Assembly (NCBI RefSeq): GCF_900111775.1
Contig: NZ_FOJJ01000039.1
Coordinates: 124,001-188,000, forward strand
Length of the DNA: 64,000 bases
Direction: 5' to 3'
Source of the DNA: Desulfuromonas acetexigens
Lineage (GTDB): Bacteria; Desulfobacterota; Desulfuromonadia; Desulfuromonadales; Trichloromonadaceae
In this document: piece after piece, positions 36,179 through 44,342 of the stretch
Position numbering within the stretch: the first letter of the stretch is position 1
Layout of the letters: every line of letters begins with the position of its first letter
Translations under genes and position numbers: made by a program
Notes under the pieces: model-generated
Databases searched by the model: none
What the model was told of the DNA's origin: nothing
Seen by the model: only the letters and a program-made list of their open reading frames with translations

Positions 36179-36424
36179 ATGCAGACCAAGCTGACCTTGC
36201 GGCTGGATGATGAACTGATCGATCAGGCCAAAAACTATGCGGCCCGCTCCGGAAAATCGGTTTCGCAGGTGGTGGCCGATTATTTTCGGCTCTTGCCTGC
36301 CGGGAACGAACCCACCGCGCCGCAGGAAACGGCGCCGCTGACTTGCTCGCTGCGGGGGTTGCTGCGCGGGGCGCATGTAGATGAGGCCGATTATCGGCGC
36401 CATTTGGAAGAGAAAAACCGATGA
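36179..36424 (+). CDS. Ribbon-helix-helix antitoxin (VapB-like)
   Basis: DNA-binding antitoxin of 81 residues. The N-terminal strand TKLTLRLDDELIDQAKNYA followed by SGKSVSQVVADYF is a typical ribbon-helix-helix dimerisation and DNA-binding unit. The C-terminal half, with SLRGLLRGAHVDEADYRRHL, is the likely toxin-wrapping segment. The ATG at 36179 has GGGAGG upstream; an earlier ATG at 36158 overlaps the operator. It overlaps the PIN toxin by four bases. Confidence 0.82.
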   Translation: MQTKLTLRLDDELIDQAKNYAARSGKSVSQVVADYFRLLPAGNEPTAPQETAPLTCSLRGLLRGAHVDEADYRRHLEEKNR

Positions 36425-36858
36425 AGGTGCTTTTCGACACGAATGTCGTTCTCGATCTGCTCATCGACCGCGCGCCCCATGCCGAGGCGGCCGCCAGGCT
36501 TTTTGCTGCCGTGGAGCGTGGAATAATCGGCGGCTGTCTAGGCGCGACCACCCTCACCACCATTCATTATTTGTCGGCCAAGACCCTGGGCCGGGAGCAG
36601 GCCCGCCAAGCGGTCGCCGTCCTGCTGTCCCTCTTTGAAATCGCGCCGATTACCCGGCCGGTGCTGGAAGCGGCCCTGACCGGCAATTTCGACGATTTCG
36701 AGGATTCGGTCATCCATCAGGCGGCCTGCCAATCCGGTGCTCAGGCTATCGTCACCCGCAACGGCAAGGACTTTCGTGGGGCGGAACTGCCCGTGTACGC
36801 GCCGGAAGAACTGCTCAAGGTGCTGCGAGCGATGGGGTTAGAGAGGGGAGCGGATTGA
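36421..36858 (+). CDS. PIN-domain toxin (VapC-like ribonuclease)
   Basis: Predicted Mg-dependent endoribonuclease toxin, 145 residues. The first acidic residue is in VLFDTNVVLDLL (D6), the middle acidic group is in NFDDFEDSVIHQAA, and the final TRNGKDF segment is typical of PIN toxins. Members cleave tRNA or rRNA. Start overlaps the antitoxin stop (ATGA), ensuring coupled production. No terminator separates it from the next toxin-antitoxin pair, 61 bases downstream. Confidence 0.85.
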   Translation: MKVLFDTNVVLDLLIDRAPHAEAAARLFAAVERGIIGGCLGATTLTTIHYLSAKTLGREQARQAVAVLLSLFEIAPITRPVLEAALTGNFDDFEDSVIHQAACQSGAQAIVTRNGKDFRGAELPVYAPEELLKVLRAMGLERGAD

Positions 36859-36919
36859 AAAATTTATTTCCTTATAAAAAATAGTCATGTAAAATTTCTT
36901 CAGAAAGGAGGAGCCCGCT

Positions 36920-37303
36920 ATGTTATCGAATGCCCAACCCCAGGATGCCGCCGACCGGCGGCAGGTTCTGTCGAAGGCGGTGATCGGCGCCGCCGCCTAT
37001 CTGGAGATTTCCAAGGTCAAACTGGCGCGGATTCTCGGCGTCAGTCCGGCGACGGTATCTCGCTTGTATGGCGATTTTTACAGCCTGAGCCCGGAAAAGA
37101 AAGAGTGGGAGTTTGCCGTGCTGCTGGTGCGCCTCTTTCGTTCCCTCGACGCCATCGTCGGCGGCGCGGCGGCCCATGCCAGAACCTGGCTGAAAAGCGA
37201 AAACCGGGCCTTCGCCGGGGCGAAGCCCATCGATCTCATCGATACTACGGAGGGATTGGTCCGTGTCGTCACCTACTTGGACGCCTGCCGCGGTCACGTC
37301 TGA
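36920..37303 (+). CDS. ParS/MbcA-type antitoxin (DUF2384, Xre-like)
   Basis: A 127-residue antitoxin of the type paired with RES toxins. An N-terminal helix-turn-helix-like region (AAYLEISKVKLARILGVSPATVSRL) precedes the toxin-binding DUF2384 domain with its characteristic end (RAFAGAKPIDLIDTTEGLVRVVTYL). The ATG at 36920 is behind AAAGGAGG. The RES toxin begins 41 bases inside its 3' end. Confidence 0.85.
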   Translation: MLSNAQPQDAADRRQVLSKAVIGAAAYLEISKVKLARILGVSPATVSRLYGDFYSLSPEKKEWEFAVLLVRLFRSLDAIVGGAAAHARTWLKSENRAFAGAKPIDLIDTTEGLVRVVTYLDACRGHV

Positions 37304-37991
37304 GGCGCAGGCGCTGCGTTGCCGCGTCTGGCGCATGGTCGAGGCGCAGCACCTGGCGGCGACGGCCAAACTGGTGGAAACCCGCGCCGAGCAGGAACTG
37401 CTCGAAGAGATTCTCGAAGCGAGCAAATCTCCCATCCCCGCCGAGGCTGCCGGCCTCGACTATCTGCTCTTCAGCCCCTTCCGCTACGATACCCGGCCCC
37501 CTTCGGGGTCGCGCTTTCGCGCCCCCACCGATCCCGGCGTCTTTTACGGGGCCGAACTTCCACGCACGGCGGCCGCCGAGGTCGCCCACTGGCGCTTTCG
37601 TTTTCTGCGGGATTGCGCCGGGCTTGACCGCTTGCAGCCCGCGACCTTCACCGCCTTTTCGGTTTCCGTCGCTACCCGCGCCATCGATCTGCGGCGACCA
37701 CCCTTTGACCGCGACGAACAGGCCTGGCGGCATCCCCGCGATTACGGCGCCACCCAGGCCCTGGCGCGCACCGCCCGCGAGGCGGAGATCGGTGCCATTC
37801 TCTACCTTTCGGTCCGCGATCCCGAACCCCATTTCTGCGCGGCGCTTCTCACGCCCCGGGCCTTCGCCGCCAAGCGCCCCGCGGCCGTCACCCAGACCTG
37901 GATTCTGACCCTCACCGGCAAGGAAGCGATCTGGCTGCGCGGCGCGGAGGAAAGCTTGGTGTTCGCCACGGCGCCGTGGGGGGATGGGTGA
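37263..37991 (+). CDS. RES-domain toxin (ParT/MbcT-like)
   Basis: Predicted NAD-consuming or ADP-ribosylating toxin, 242 residues. The family Arg-Glu-Ser core is recognisable: LRCRVWR near the start, FRAPTDPGVFYGAEL (equivalent of the RFxPxGxPTLYxA motif) and a hydrophobic sheet region with AILYLSVRD. GTG 37263 is the start that keeps the N-terminal RVWR strand; it overlaps the antitoxin by 41 bases, a little more than usual. Known relatives degrade NAD+ or modify phosphoribosyl pyrophosphate synthetase; which applies here is unknown. Confidence 0.8.
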   Translation: MSSPTWTPAAVTSEAQALRCRVWRMVEAQHLAATAKLVETRAEQELLEEILEASKSPIPAEAAGLDYLLFSPFRYDTRPPSGSRFRAPTDPGVFYGAELPRTAAAEVAHWRFRFLRDCAGLDRLQPATFTAFSVSVATRAIDLRRPPFDRDEQAWRHPRDYGATQALARTAREAEIGAILYLSVRDPEPHFCAALLTPRAFAAKRPAAVTQTWILTLTGKEAIWLRGAEESLVFATAPWGDG

Positions 37992-38026
37992 GGATGACGT
38001 GAGCGGAAGTCTGGGCAAGCCAGCCG

Positions 38027-38074
38027 AAAAAAAGCGCGGGGAGAGCCGCTGTCGACTCTCCCCGCGCTTTTTTT
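38027..38074. terminator. Strong bidirectional terminator after the RES toxin
   Basis: A7, the perfect stem GCGCGGGGAGAG / CTCTCCCCGCGC and T7 make an efficient terminator in both directions, serving the RES toxin and the convergent DsrE-like gene. Confidence 0.9.
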
Positions 38075-38089
38075 GGTGTCCTCCGCTGT

Positions 38090-38536
38090 TCAGAAGCTCA
38101 ACAGCCGGGTGTCGTCGTCGTTGAGCAGTGTCACGATCTCCGGTGGGGTGGCGGCGGTGACGCCGTCGATGAGGTCGGCGGCGGTCTTGCCGGAATTGGG
38201 CAGGAAGAGGGCGCAGACCTGAACCTGGGCGCCGTTCTGCATGAGTCCCTGCAGCATTTGTTTCGGAGTCACGTCCCGGGGTTTGAGGGTCGGTGGGGTG
38301 AAATCCTTCAGCGCCAATTTCCCGGCTTCGTCACACAACAGCACCCGCACCGGGGTCCCCTGACGCTGGGCTTCGGTCGCCAGGACCAGCGCCATACCCT
38401 GGGTCTGGACATCGCCGCTGGTGAGCATCACCAGCCAAAAGTCGTCAGCCGCCAGGGCGCCGCCGGTGGAAAAAAGCAGGGTCAGGGCGAGCAGCAGGGC
38501 GGGCAGGAGCATTTTTCCGGACTGGTATCTCTTCAT
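38090..38536 (-). CDS. Exported DsrE/F-like protein
   Basis: A 148-residue protein with a signal peptide (about 1-27, ending GGALA) and a DsrE-like fold: VMLTSGDVQTQGMALVLATEA, then VRVLLCDEAGKLAL and VQVCALFLPNSG, each with one cysteine where DsrE proteins keep their sulfur-handling sites. Periplasmic DsrE-like proteins are common in respiring anaerobes, but their role is unclear. The ATG at 38536 follows AAGGAGGAT. It is divergent from the TonB receptor operon. Confidence 0.75.
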   Translation of the reverse strand: MKRYQSGKMLLPALLLALTLLFSTGGALAADDFWLVMLTSGDVQTQGMALVLATEAQRQGTPVRVLLCDEAGKLALKDFTPPTLKPRDVTPKQMLQGLMQNGAQVQVCALFLPNSGKTAADLIDGVTAATPPEIVTLLNDDDTRLLSF

Positions 38537-38661
38537 CACTTGATCCTCCTTGGTTGAAAGTTTCCGGTGTTTTCGCCTGAAAAGCATAGCAGAAAAGGCG
38601 GGGTCTTCGAAGCTTTCGGGCCGGTAAATTTCGTGTTACGGATCTTTGCCGTCGTCGGCGA

Positions 38662-38690
38662 TTGACAAACCGGAGAGGGAACGGCTATGG
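38662..38690 (+). promoter_or_regulatory. Putative promoter of the TonB receptor / ABC operon
   Basis: A perfect TTGACA (38662-38667), 17-base spacer and CTATGG (38685-38690), the latter a weak -10. The leader before ATG 38754 includes the small hairpin TCCGCTTGGGCGGA. No riboswitch fold is apparent. Confidence 0.4.
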
Positions 38691-38753
38691 TGCAACGAAA
38701 TTTGTTTACGTAGCACAGCTCTGTCCGCTTGGGCGGATTCGGGAGGTCGCGCC

Positions 38754-40964
38754 ATGCCGCTCTTTAATCCCTTGTCGTTGATAACGCTTTGCCTCGTGGC
38801 TTTTCTTCCCCTGGGTGCCGCCGCCGAAGAGCCGCCCCTGCTGGCGCCGGTCGTCGTTTCCGGTCAGGAACTCATCCTCCCCACGCAACAGGCCGGCGAA
38901 ACAGTTTATACCGGCAGCAGGGTAACCGCTGAAGGGGTGGCGCTGCAGGGGAGCGCGGCCTCCTCCCGGGTTGCCGAGGCCCTCGGCATCCTGCCCGGGC
39001 TCAGCGTCGAAAGCGCCGACGGCGTCGGGCTGGCGGCCGAACAGGGCAATTTACGCGTGCGCGGCGTGCGGGGAATATTGGGGGCGCTGACCGTGGAAGG
39101 GGTGCCGAACTTCGGCCTCAATCCCATCGGTCCCCGCGACTATCTTTACGATCTGGAGAACATGGCGGGGCTTTCTCTCTACAAGGGGCCGGTGCCCGCC
39201 GACATCGGCACCGGCGTCGGCTCCCGGGGAGGGGCCGTCGTGCTTCATCCCGAGTGGCCGGGGGAGGAATTCGCCCTGCGCCTGAAGCAGGGGTTCGGTT
39301 CCCATGACTATTCCCGCAGCTACCTGCGGCTCGATAGCGGATCCCTCAATGATATCGACACGCGTTTTTCCGTCGCCTCTTCCTACGGCGACGCCGACAA
39401 ATGGCGGGGGCCCGGTGAGGTGGGGCCCCGGCGCAACCTCAATCTCGGTTTTTCCCAGCCCCTCGGTGAGAAGGCCGATCTCAAGCTCTGGTACAACCGC
39501 AATGAGCTCGACCAGCATCTTTACCGCGCCCTGAGCTATGCCGACATTCGCGATCTGAAGGGCAACTACCGCAAGGATTTCAACGAGGTCCGCAGTGGTG
39601 CCGCTGCCGACGATATCTATTATTACGATGACAATCGCGGTGTTTATCGCAACGACGACCTGATTTCGATTCTGACCCTGACTACCGCCGACACCCTGAA
39701 GTTCATCTTCAAACCCTATTTTTCCTGGGAAGATTCCCGCATCCGCGAAGGCGTGACCGTTCAGGGGGGGCGGGTGCAGGAGCGCAACCGGGACATCGAG
39801 CGCGGCGGCGTCATCGCCGAGGTCCAAGGCGAGTTGGGAGAAATCGAAACGGTTCTCGGTTACCACTTCGAAAATTCCGATATGGATGTTTTCACCCGGA
39901 ACTTCGCCATCACCCCCGGCGGTCTGGAGTACCGGGGGCTGGGGGTCATGGCGAGTGCCGGGGATACCCGCATCCACAGCCCCTATCTCAAATTCGCCGG
40001 TCGCCTGGGCGCGTTCGACTGGCAGGCCGGGATGAAATATTTTCGTTTCGAGGATTCGGACAGCCGGGGCTATGTCGCCGGTCCCGCCCCCGACTATGCC
40101 CCGGTGCGCGCCGCGGATCTCGACCGCGCGGCAGAAGTGTACGATATCTGGCTGCCCACCCTCGGCGTCGCCTTTGACCTGAACGAGCGGCTGCAACTGT
40201 ATGCCGGCTACGGCCGCAACTTCATCCGCCCCTATGCCTATTTGCCCCTGGCGACCCTGTACAACAACCAGCGCGCCCGCTTCCAGGGCCAGGGAATCGA
40301 TCTCCAGCAACTCTTCGACGGATACGATCTGGAGAAGTCCGACACCGTCGATCTCGGCCTGCGCTACGCCGGCGACTGGTTCGATCTGGCGCCGACGCTG
40401 TTTTTGTCCCGGCACAAAAATCTGCTCACCAGCGTTTACGATCCCCGGGTCGATCTGAATTACCAGCAGAATGTCGGCGAAGCGAGCGGTTACGGGATCG
40501 ACCTGGAAATGAACGCCTACCCGAGGGAAAATCTGACGCTCTTCGTAAATCCCAGCTACACCGTGCTGACCTACGACAAGGATCTGACCTTTGCCGGCGC
40601 CCGCCTCGACAGCGAGGGACGCCAGGTTGTGGATACCCCCCGCCTGCAGGTGAAGAGCGGCCTGATCTATCGCCTCGGCGCCGCCGAGATCGCGCCCGTG
40701 CTGCGCTGGATGGGGGCCCGCCACGGCGATGTGGAGCACCGGGAGCGGATCGGCTCATGCCTGCTGGTCGATCTGCGCGGCAGTTACAGCTTCCGAGATG
40801 TCGGGCCGGTTGAAACCCTGAAGATCGGTCTGGAATTGAACAATCTCCTGAACCGCAAGTACGTCTCGGTCATCAACGCCTTTGATGACAGTCGCGAGGG
40901 GCAGACCGGCTACTACCCGGGGGCGCCCCTGACCACGGTACTGACCGTGGATCTGAAATTCTGA
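38754..40964 (+). CDS. TonB-dependent outer-membrane receptor
   Basis: A 736-residue outer-membrane transporter taking up a chelate or other nutrient with energy from TonB. It has a signal peptide (about 1-24, GAAAEE cleavage region), a plug domain (about 35-160, with LRVRGVRGILGALTVEGVPNFG) and a 22-strand barrel region rich in alternating aromatic residues, ending in LTVDLKF with a terminal Phe. The ATG at 38754 follows GGGAGG. It heads an operon with a complete peptide/nickel-type importer, so the ligand is probably a metal chelate. This is inferred from context. Confidence 0.85.
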   Translation: MPLFNPLSLITLCLVAFLPLGAAAEEPPLLAPVVVSGQELILPTQQAGETVYTGSRVTAEGVALQGSAASSRVAEALGILPGLSVESADGVGLAAEQGNLRVRGVRGILGALTVEGVPNFGLNPIGPRDYLYDLENMAGLSLYKGPVPADIGTGVGSRGGAVVLHPEWPGEEFALRLKQGFGSHDYSRSYLRLDSGSLNDIDTRFSVASSYGDADKWRGPGEVGPRRNLNLGFSQPLGEKADLKLWYNRNELDQHLYRALSYADIRDLKGNYRKDFNEVRSGAAADDIYYYDDNRGVYRNDDLISILTLTTADTLKFIFKPYFSWEDSRIREGVTVQGGRVQERNRDIERGGVIAEVQGELGEIETVLGYHFENSDMDVFTRNFAITPGGLEYRGLGVMASAGDTRIHSPYLKFAGRLGAFDWQAGMKYFRFEDSDSRGYVAGPAPDYAPVRAADLDRAAEVYDIWLPTLGVAFDLNERLQLYAGYGRNFIRPYAYLPLATLYNNQRARFQGQGIDLQQLFDGYDLEKSDTVDLGLRYAGDWFDLAPTLFLSRHKNLLTSVYDPRVDLNYQQNVGEASGYGIDLEMNAYPRENLTLFVNPSYTVLTYDKDLTFAGARLDSEGRQVVDTPRLQVKSGLIYRLGAAEIAPVLRWMGARHGDVEHRERIGSCLLVDLRGSYSFRDVGPVETLKIGLELNNLLNRKYVSVINAFDDSREGQTGYYPGAPLTTVLTVDLKF

Positions 40965-40973
40965 CGCCCGCCC

Positions 40974-42557
40974 ATGCTCCGCATCTTCTGTCTGTTCTGC
41001 TTCCTTTCCCTTTTGCCCGAACCGCCGGGGGCCTTCGGCTCCTCCACCGCGCGGCCGGTGGCGGAGCTCCGCATCGCCGACGAGCGTGGCGACCACGGCC
41101 CGCCCAATCCCTTTCGCCACTATCCCCGCGGGTCGGGCTTCGTGCGCATGAGTTGGGTTTTCGACAGCCTGCTGTGGAAGGACCGCGACGGTCTGGTCCC
41201 GGCCCTGGCCCGCTCCTGGAGCTGGAACGAAAGGAAGACCGCTTGCACCTTCGAGCTGTGGCCCGAGGCGCGCTGGCATGACGGGCGGCCCCTGACCGCC
41301 GAGGATGTCGCCTTCAGCATCGACTACTACCGCCGCCATCCTTACGGCTGGGCCGACGTCTCGGTGGTGGCGCGGGCCGAGGTGCACGATGCGCGCCGCG
41401 TCACCCTGCACCTGGCGCGGTCTTATGCCCCGTTTCTGGCGGAAATCGGCGGCACCCTGCCGATCTTGCCCCGGCATATCTGGGAGCCGGTGGATGATCC
41501 CCTGAGCTTCGACGCGCCGGAGGCCTTTATCGGCAGCGGCCCGTTCCGCTTTCGCGACTTCGATAAGGTTCGCGGCAGCTATCTCTTCGAGGCCTTTGCC
41601 GACTACTATCAGGGGCCGCCCCGGGTGCAACGGCTGATCTACCTGCGCTCCGCCAATCCGCTGATTTCTCTCGCCAACGGCCAGGCCGACCTGGCGGCGA
41701 TCCGGCCGGAGATGGCCGAGCCGCTGCGGCGGGAGGGTTTGACGGTGATCGAAGAGAGCGAGGGCTGGGTGCGCAAGCTGATGATCAATCACGACAAGTT
41801 TCCCTTTTCCGACCGCCGCTTCCGGCAGGCGTTGGCCCATGCCGTCGATCTTAAGGATCTGATCGCCAAGAGTCAGCGCGGCTTCGCCGTCCCGGCCTCT
41901 CCCGGCCTGCTTGCGCCGGGTCATCCCTTCTCCAATCCCTCGACCCCAACCTATGGCTACGATCCCGCTCGGGCGCGGGCGCTTTTGGCCGAGCTCGGTT
42001 ACCGGCCGGACGGCGCGGGTGTCTTGCGGCGAGAGGGGCAGGCATTGCGGCTGGAGCTGCTCTCTTCATCCATCGCCGTGGCCGGCGGCAGCGGCGGCGA
42101 CCGGGACGGACTGATCCTCAAACAGCAGCTGGAAGCGCTCGGCCTGCAGGTCGATCTGCGGGTGCTGGAGCAGGCCGTCGCCGATCAGCGCCTGACCCGG
42201 GGGGAGTTCGACCTGGCTCTTTCCGGCCATGGCGGCATCGGCGGCGATTCGAAAATCCTCAACGAAATGATCCTGCCGAACCGGGGGGGCGCCTTCAACA
42301 GCGCCCGGTTCGACAAAAATCCCGAACTGACGCTTCTGCTGGAAAAACAGCTGATGGAGATGGACGAGGAAAAACGCCGGGCGCTGGTCTTTCGCATTCA
42401 GGAACTGCTCGCCGAGGAGTTGCCGGCCCTGCCTCTCTACTATCCGGCGAATCTGAGCGCCTACCGCCCGGAGAAGGGGATTTCCTGGTATTTCACCCGG
42501 GGCGGACTCGGCAAGGGAGTACCCATCCCCCAGAACAAGCAGGCGCTGCTGCCGTGA
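40974..42557 (+). CDS. ABC transporter substrate-binding protein (family 5, peptide/nickel type)
   Basis: Periplasmic binding protein of the SBP_bac_5 family, 527 residues. A signal peptide covers about 1-22. The conserved family segments [31 protein letters not shown] and [27 protein letters not shown] are clear. It lies nine bases after the TonB receptor and overlaps the first permease by four bases. The family binds peptides, nickel or metallophores; the receptor upstream favours a metal complex. Confidence 0.88.
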   Translation: MLRIFCLFCFLSLLPEPPGAFGSSTARPVAELRIADERGDHGPPNPFRHYPRGSGFVRMSWVFDSLLWKDRDGLVPALARSWSWNERKTACTFELWPEARWHDGRPLTAEDVAFSIDYYRRHPYGWADVSVVARAEVHDARRVTLHLARSYAPFLAEIGGTLPILPRHIWEPVDDPLSFDAPEAFIGSGPFRFRDFDKVRGSYLFEAFADYYQGPPRVQRLIYLRSANPLISLANGQADLAAIRPEMAEPLRREGLTVIEESEGWVRKLMINHDKFPFSDRRFRQALAHAVDLKDLIAKSQRGFAVPASPGLLAPGHPFSNPSTPTYGYDPARARALLAELGYRPDGAGVLRREGQALRLELLSSSIAVAGGSGGDRDGLILKQQLEALGLQVDLRVLEQAVADQRLTRGEFDLALSGHGGIGGDSKILNEMILPNRGGAFNSARFDKNPELTLLLEKQLMEMDEEKRRALVFRIQELLAEELPALPLYYPANLSAYRPEKGISWYFTRGGLGKGVPIPQNKQALLP

Positions 42558-43516
42558 GGGGAAAGTTGTGGCCGACCCTGACGGCCTATGCCCTGGCCGC
42601 AAGCCTCTTGCTGGTGCTCAGTCACGCCTTGCCGCGCTTGCTGCCGGGGGATTTCGTCAGCGCCCATTGGCAAGGTGGTGAGGTCGTGCTCGATGCCGAT
42701 CGGACGGCGGACCTGCGCGAACGCTTCGCGTCGGCGGAGAGCTTCGGCGGTTACCTCTCGGCGCTGGCGCGCGGGGATTGGGGACGCTCCCTGGCCTTGG
42801 GAAAACCAGTTCTGGAGCTGATCGCCGCGGCTTTTCCCTGGACTCTGTTGCTCATGGGAAGCGCCCATCTCCTCTCCACCCTCGGCGGCTTCATTGCCGG
42901 GGTGGAGGTTGCCTGGCGGTGGGGTTCGCCGCTGGAGAAGGGGAGTGTCGCCGCCATGAGCCTGCTCGAGGGGGTGCCCGAGCTGGTCAGCGGCCTGTTG
43001 CTGCTGCTTCTTTTCGCCCTGCGCCTGGAATGGCTGCCGGCCTCGGGGGCGCAGACCGCCTACGCCGGGCTTGCCGGCACCGACTGGCTTCTGGATCTTT
43101 TGCGGCATCTGGCGTTGCCCCTGCTGACCCTGGTTCTGGCCTATCTGCCGGGGAATTTTCTGCTGACGCGGGCGAGCATGCTCCTGGTTCTTACTGCCCC
43201 CTACCTGGAAACGGCCCGGGCCAAGGGACTTCCCCCCTGGCGGGTGCGTTACCGCCATGGCGCGCGGAACGCCCTCTTGCCCCTGGTGACCCGTTTCGGC
43301 CTGCGCTTTTCCCTGATGGTGACCGGCGCCCTGGTGGTCGAAACCCTCTTTGCCTATCCGGGACTGGGGCGCCTGCTGGTGGAGGCGGTCGCCCAGCGGG
43401 ATCTGCCCCTGGCGCGGGGGATCATCCTCTTCTCGTCGCTCTCGGTGCTGGCGCTCAGTCTGGGTGTGGAGTTGCTCTACCGACGCCTCGATCCCCGGGT
43501 GAGTCATGGGTGTTGA
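42554..43516 (+). CDS. ABC transporter permease, DppB/NikB type
   Basis: Inner-membrane permease with about six spans, 320 residues. The EAA-like cytoplasmic loop [27 protein letters not shown] near residues 217-243 contacts the ATPase, and the [31 protein letters not shown] end ([16 protein letters not shown]) is typical of the B-type permease. It starts at GTG overlapping the binding-protein stop and overlaps the second permease by 11 bases. Confidence 0.88.
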   Translation: MRGKLWPTLTAYALAASLLLVLSHALPRLLPGDFVSAHWQGGEVVLDADRTADLRERFASAESFGGYLSALARGDWGRSLALGKPVLELIAAAFPWTLLLMGSAHLLSTLGGFIAGVEVAWRWGSPLEKGSVAAMSLLEGVPELVSGLLLLLLFALRLEWLPASGAQTAYAGLAGTDWLLDLLRHLALPLLTLVLAYLPGNFLLTRASMLLVLTAPYLETARAKGLPPWRVRYRHGARNALLPLVTRFGLRFSLMVTGALVVETLFAYPGLGRLLVEAVAQRDLPLARGIILFSSLSVLALSLGVELLYRRLDPRVSHGC

Positions 43517-44339
43517 GTTGCGGCGGCGGTTTGACAACGGTTGGTTGCGGATTGGTGGGGCGCTCTTGATGCTGCTGCTGGCGGCAGCCCTGCTCGGTCC
43601 CTGGCTGAGCCCCCACGACCCCCAGGCCATGACCTTTGTTCCCCTGAGTCCGCCGGACGGCAGCCACTGGCTGGGGGTCAACGATGCCGGGATGGATCTT
43701 TTTGTCGAACTGCTTTACGGCTTGCGCAACAGTCTGGCTTTTGGCCTCGTCGGCGGCTTTTCGGCGCTGGCGCTGGGAGTCGCCGTCGGCCTGATCGCGG
43801 CCTGGTTCGGCGGTGCCGTCGATGCCGTCTGTATGAGCCTGGCTGATGTGCTCCTGGCCATTCCCCTGGTGATGCCCCTACTTCTGCTGGCCGTTCTGAC
43901 GCCGCCTTCGCCCCTGCTCCTGGCGCTTCTCCTCGCCCTGCTGAGCTGGCCGAGCACCGCTCGCAGTCTCCGCGCCCAGGCCCTGTCCCTGCGCAAACGC
44001 CCGCACGTAGCGGCGGCCCGGCAAATGGGTGCTTCGGCATCCTACATTCTTGGGAAGCATCTGCTGCCCGAACTCGCGCCGCTCTTTCTCGCGGGTTTGG
44101 CGGGAAAGGTGCGCATGGCCCTGGCCATGGAGGCGTCGCTTGCCTTTCTCGGCCTTTTCGAGCCGGGGCGCAAATCCCTGGGGCAGACGTTGCGCGACGG
44201 TATCCAGTACTACTATCTCGATATCTGGTGGCACTGGCTGCTGCCGCCGCTCCTCTGCCTGAGTCTCCTCATTCTCTCCCTGACCCTGCTCGCTGTCGGC
44301 TGCGAAGCGCGGTTTGATCCGCGCCTGAAGGAAGATTGA
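43506..44339 (+). CDS. ABC transporter permease, DppC/NikC type
   Basis: Second inner-membrane permease, 277 residues, about five to six spans. It has the C-type N-terminal signature (LLGPWLSPHDPQAM and WLGVNDAGMDLFVELLYGLRNSL) and an ATPase-coupling loop (HVAAARQMGASASYILGKHLLPE). It pairs with the preceding permease and is followed after three bases by the fused ATPase. Confidence 0.9.
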   Translation: MGVELRRRFDNGWLRIGGALLMLLLAAALLGPWLSPHDPQAMTFVPLSPPDGSHWLGVNDAGMDLFVELLYGLRNSLAFGLVGGFSALALGVAVGLIAAWFGGAVDAVCMSLADVLLAIPLVMPLLLLAVLTPPSPLLLALLLALLSWPSTARSLRAQALSLRKRPHVAAARQMGASASYILGKHLLPELAPLFLAGLAGKVRMALAMEASLAFLGLFEPGRKSLGQTLRDGIQYYYLDIWWHWLLPPLLCLSLLILSLTLLAVGCEARFDPRLKED

Positions 44340-44342
44340 TCA

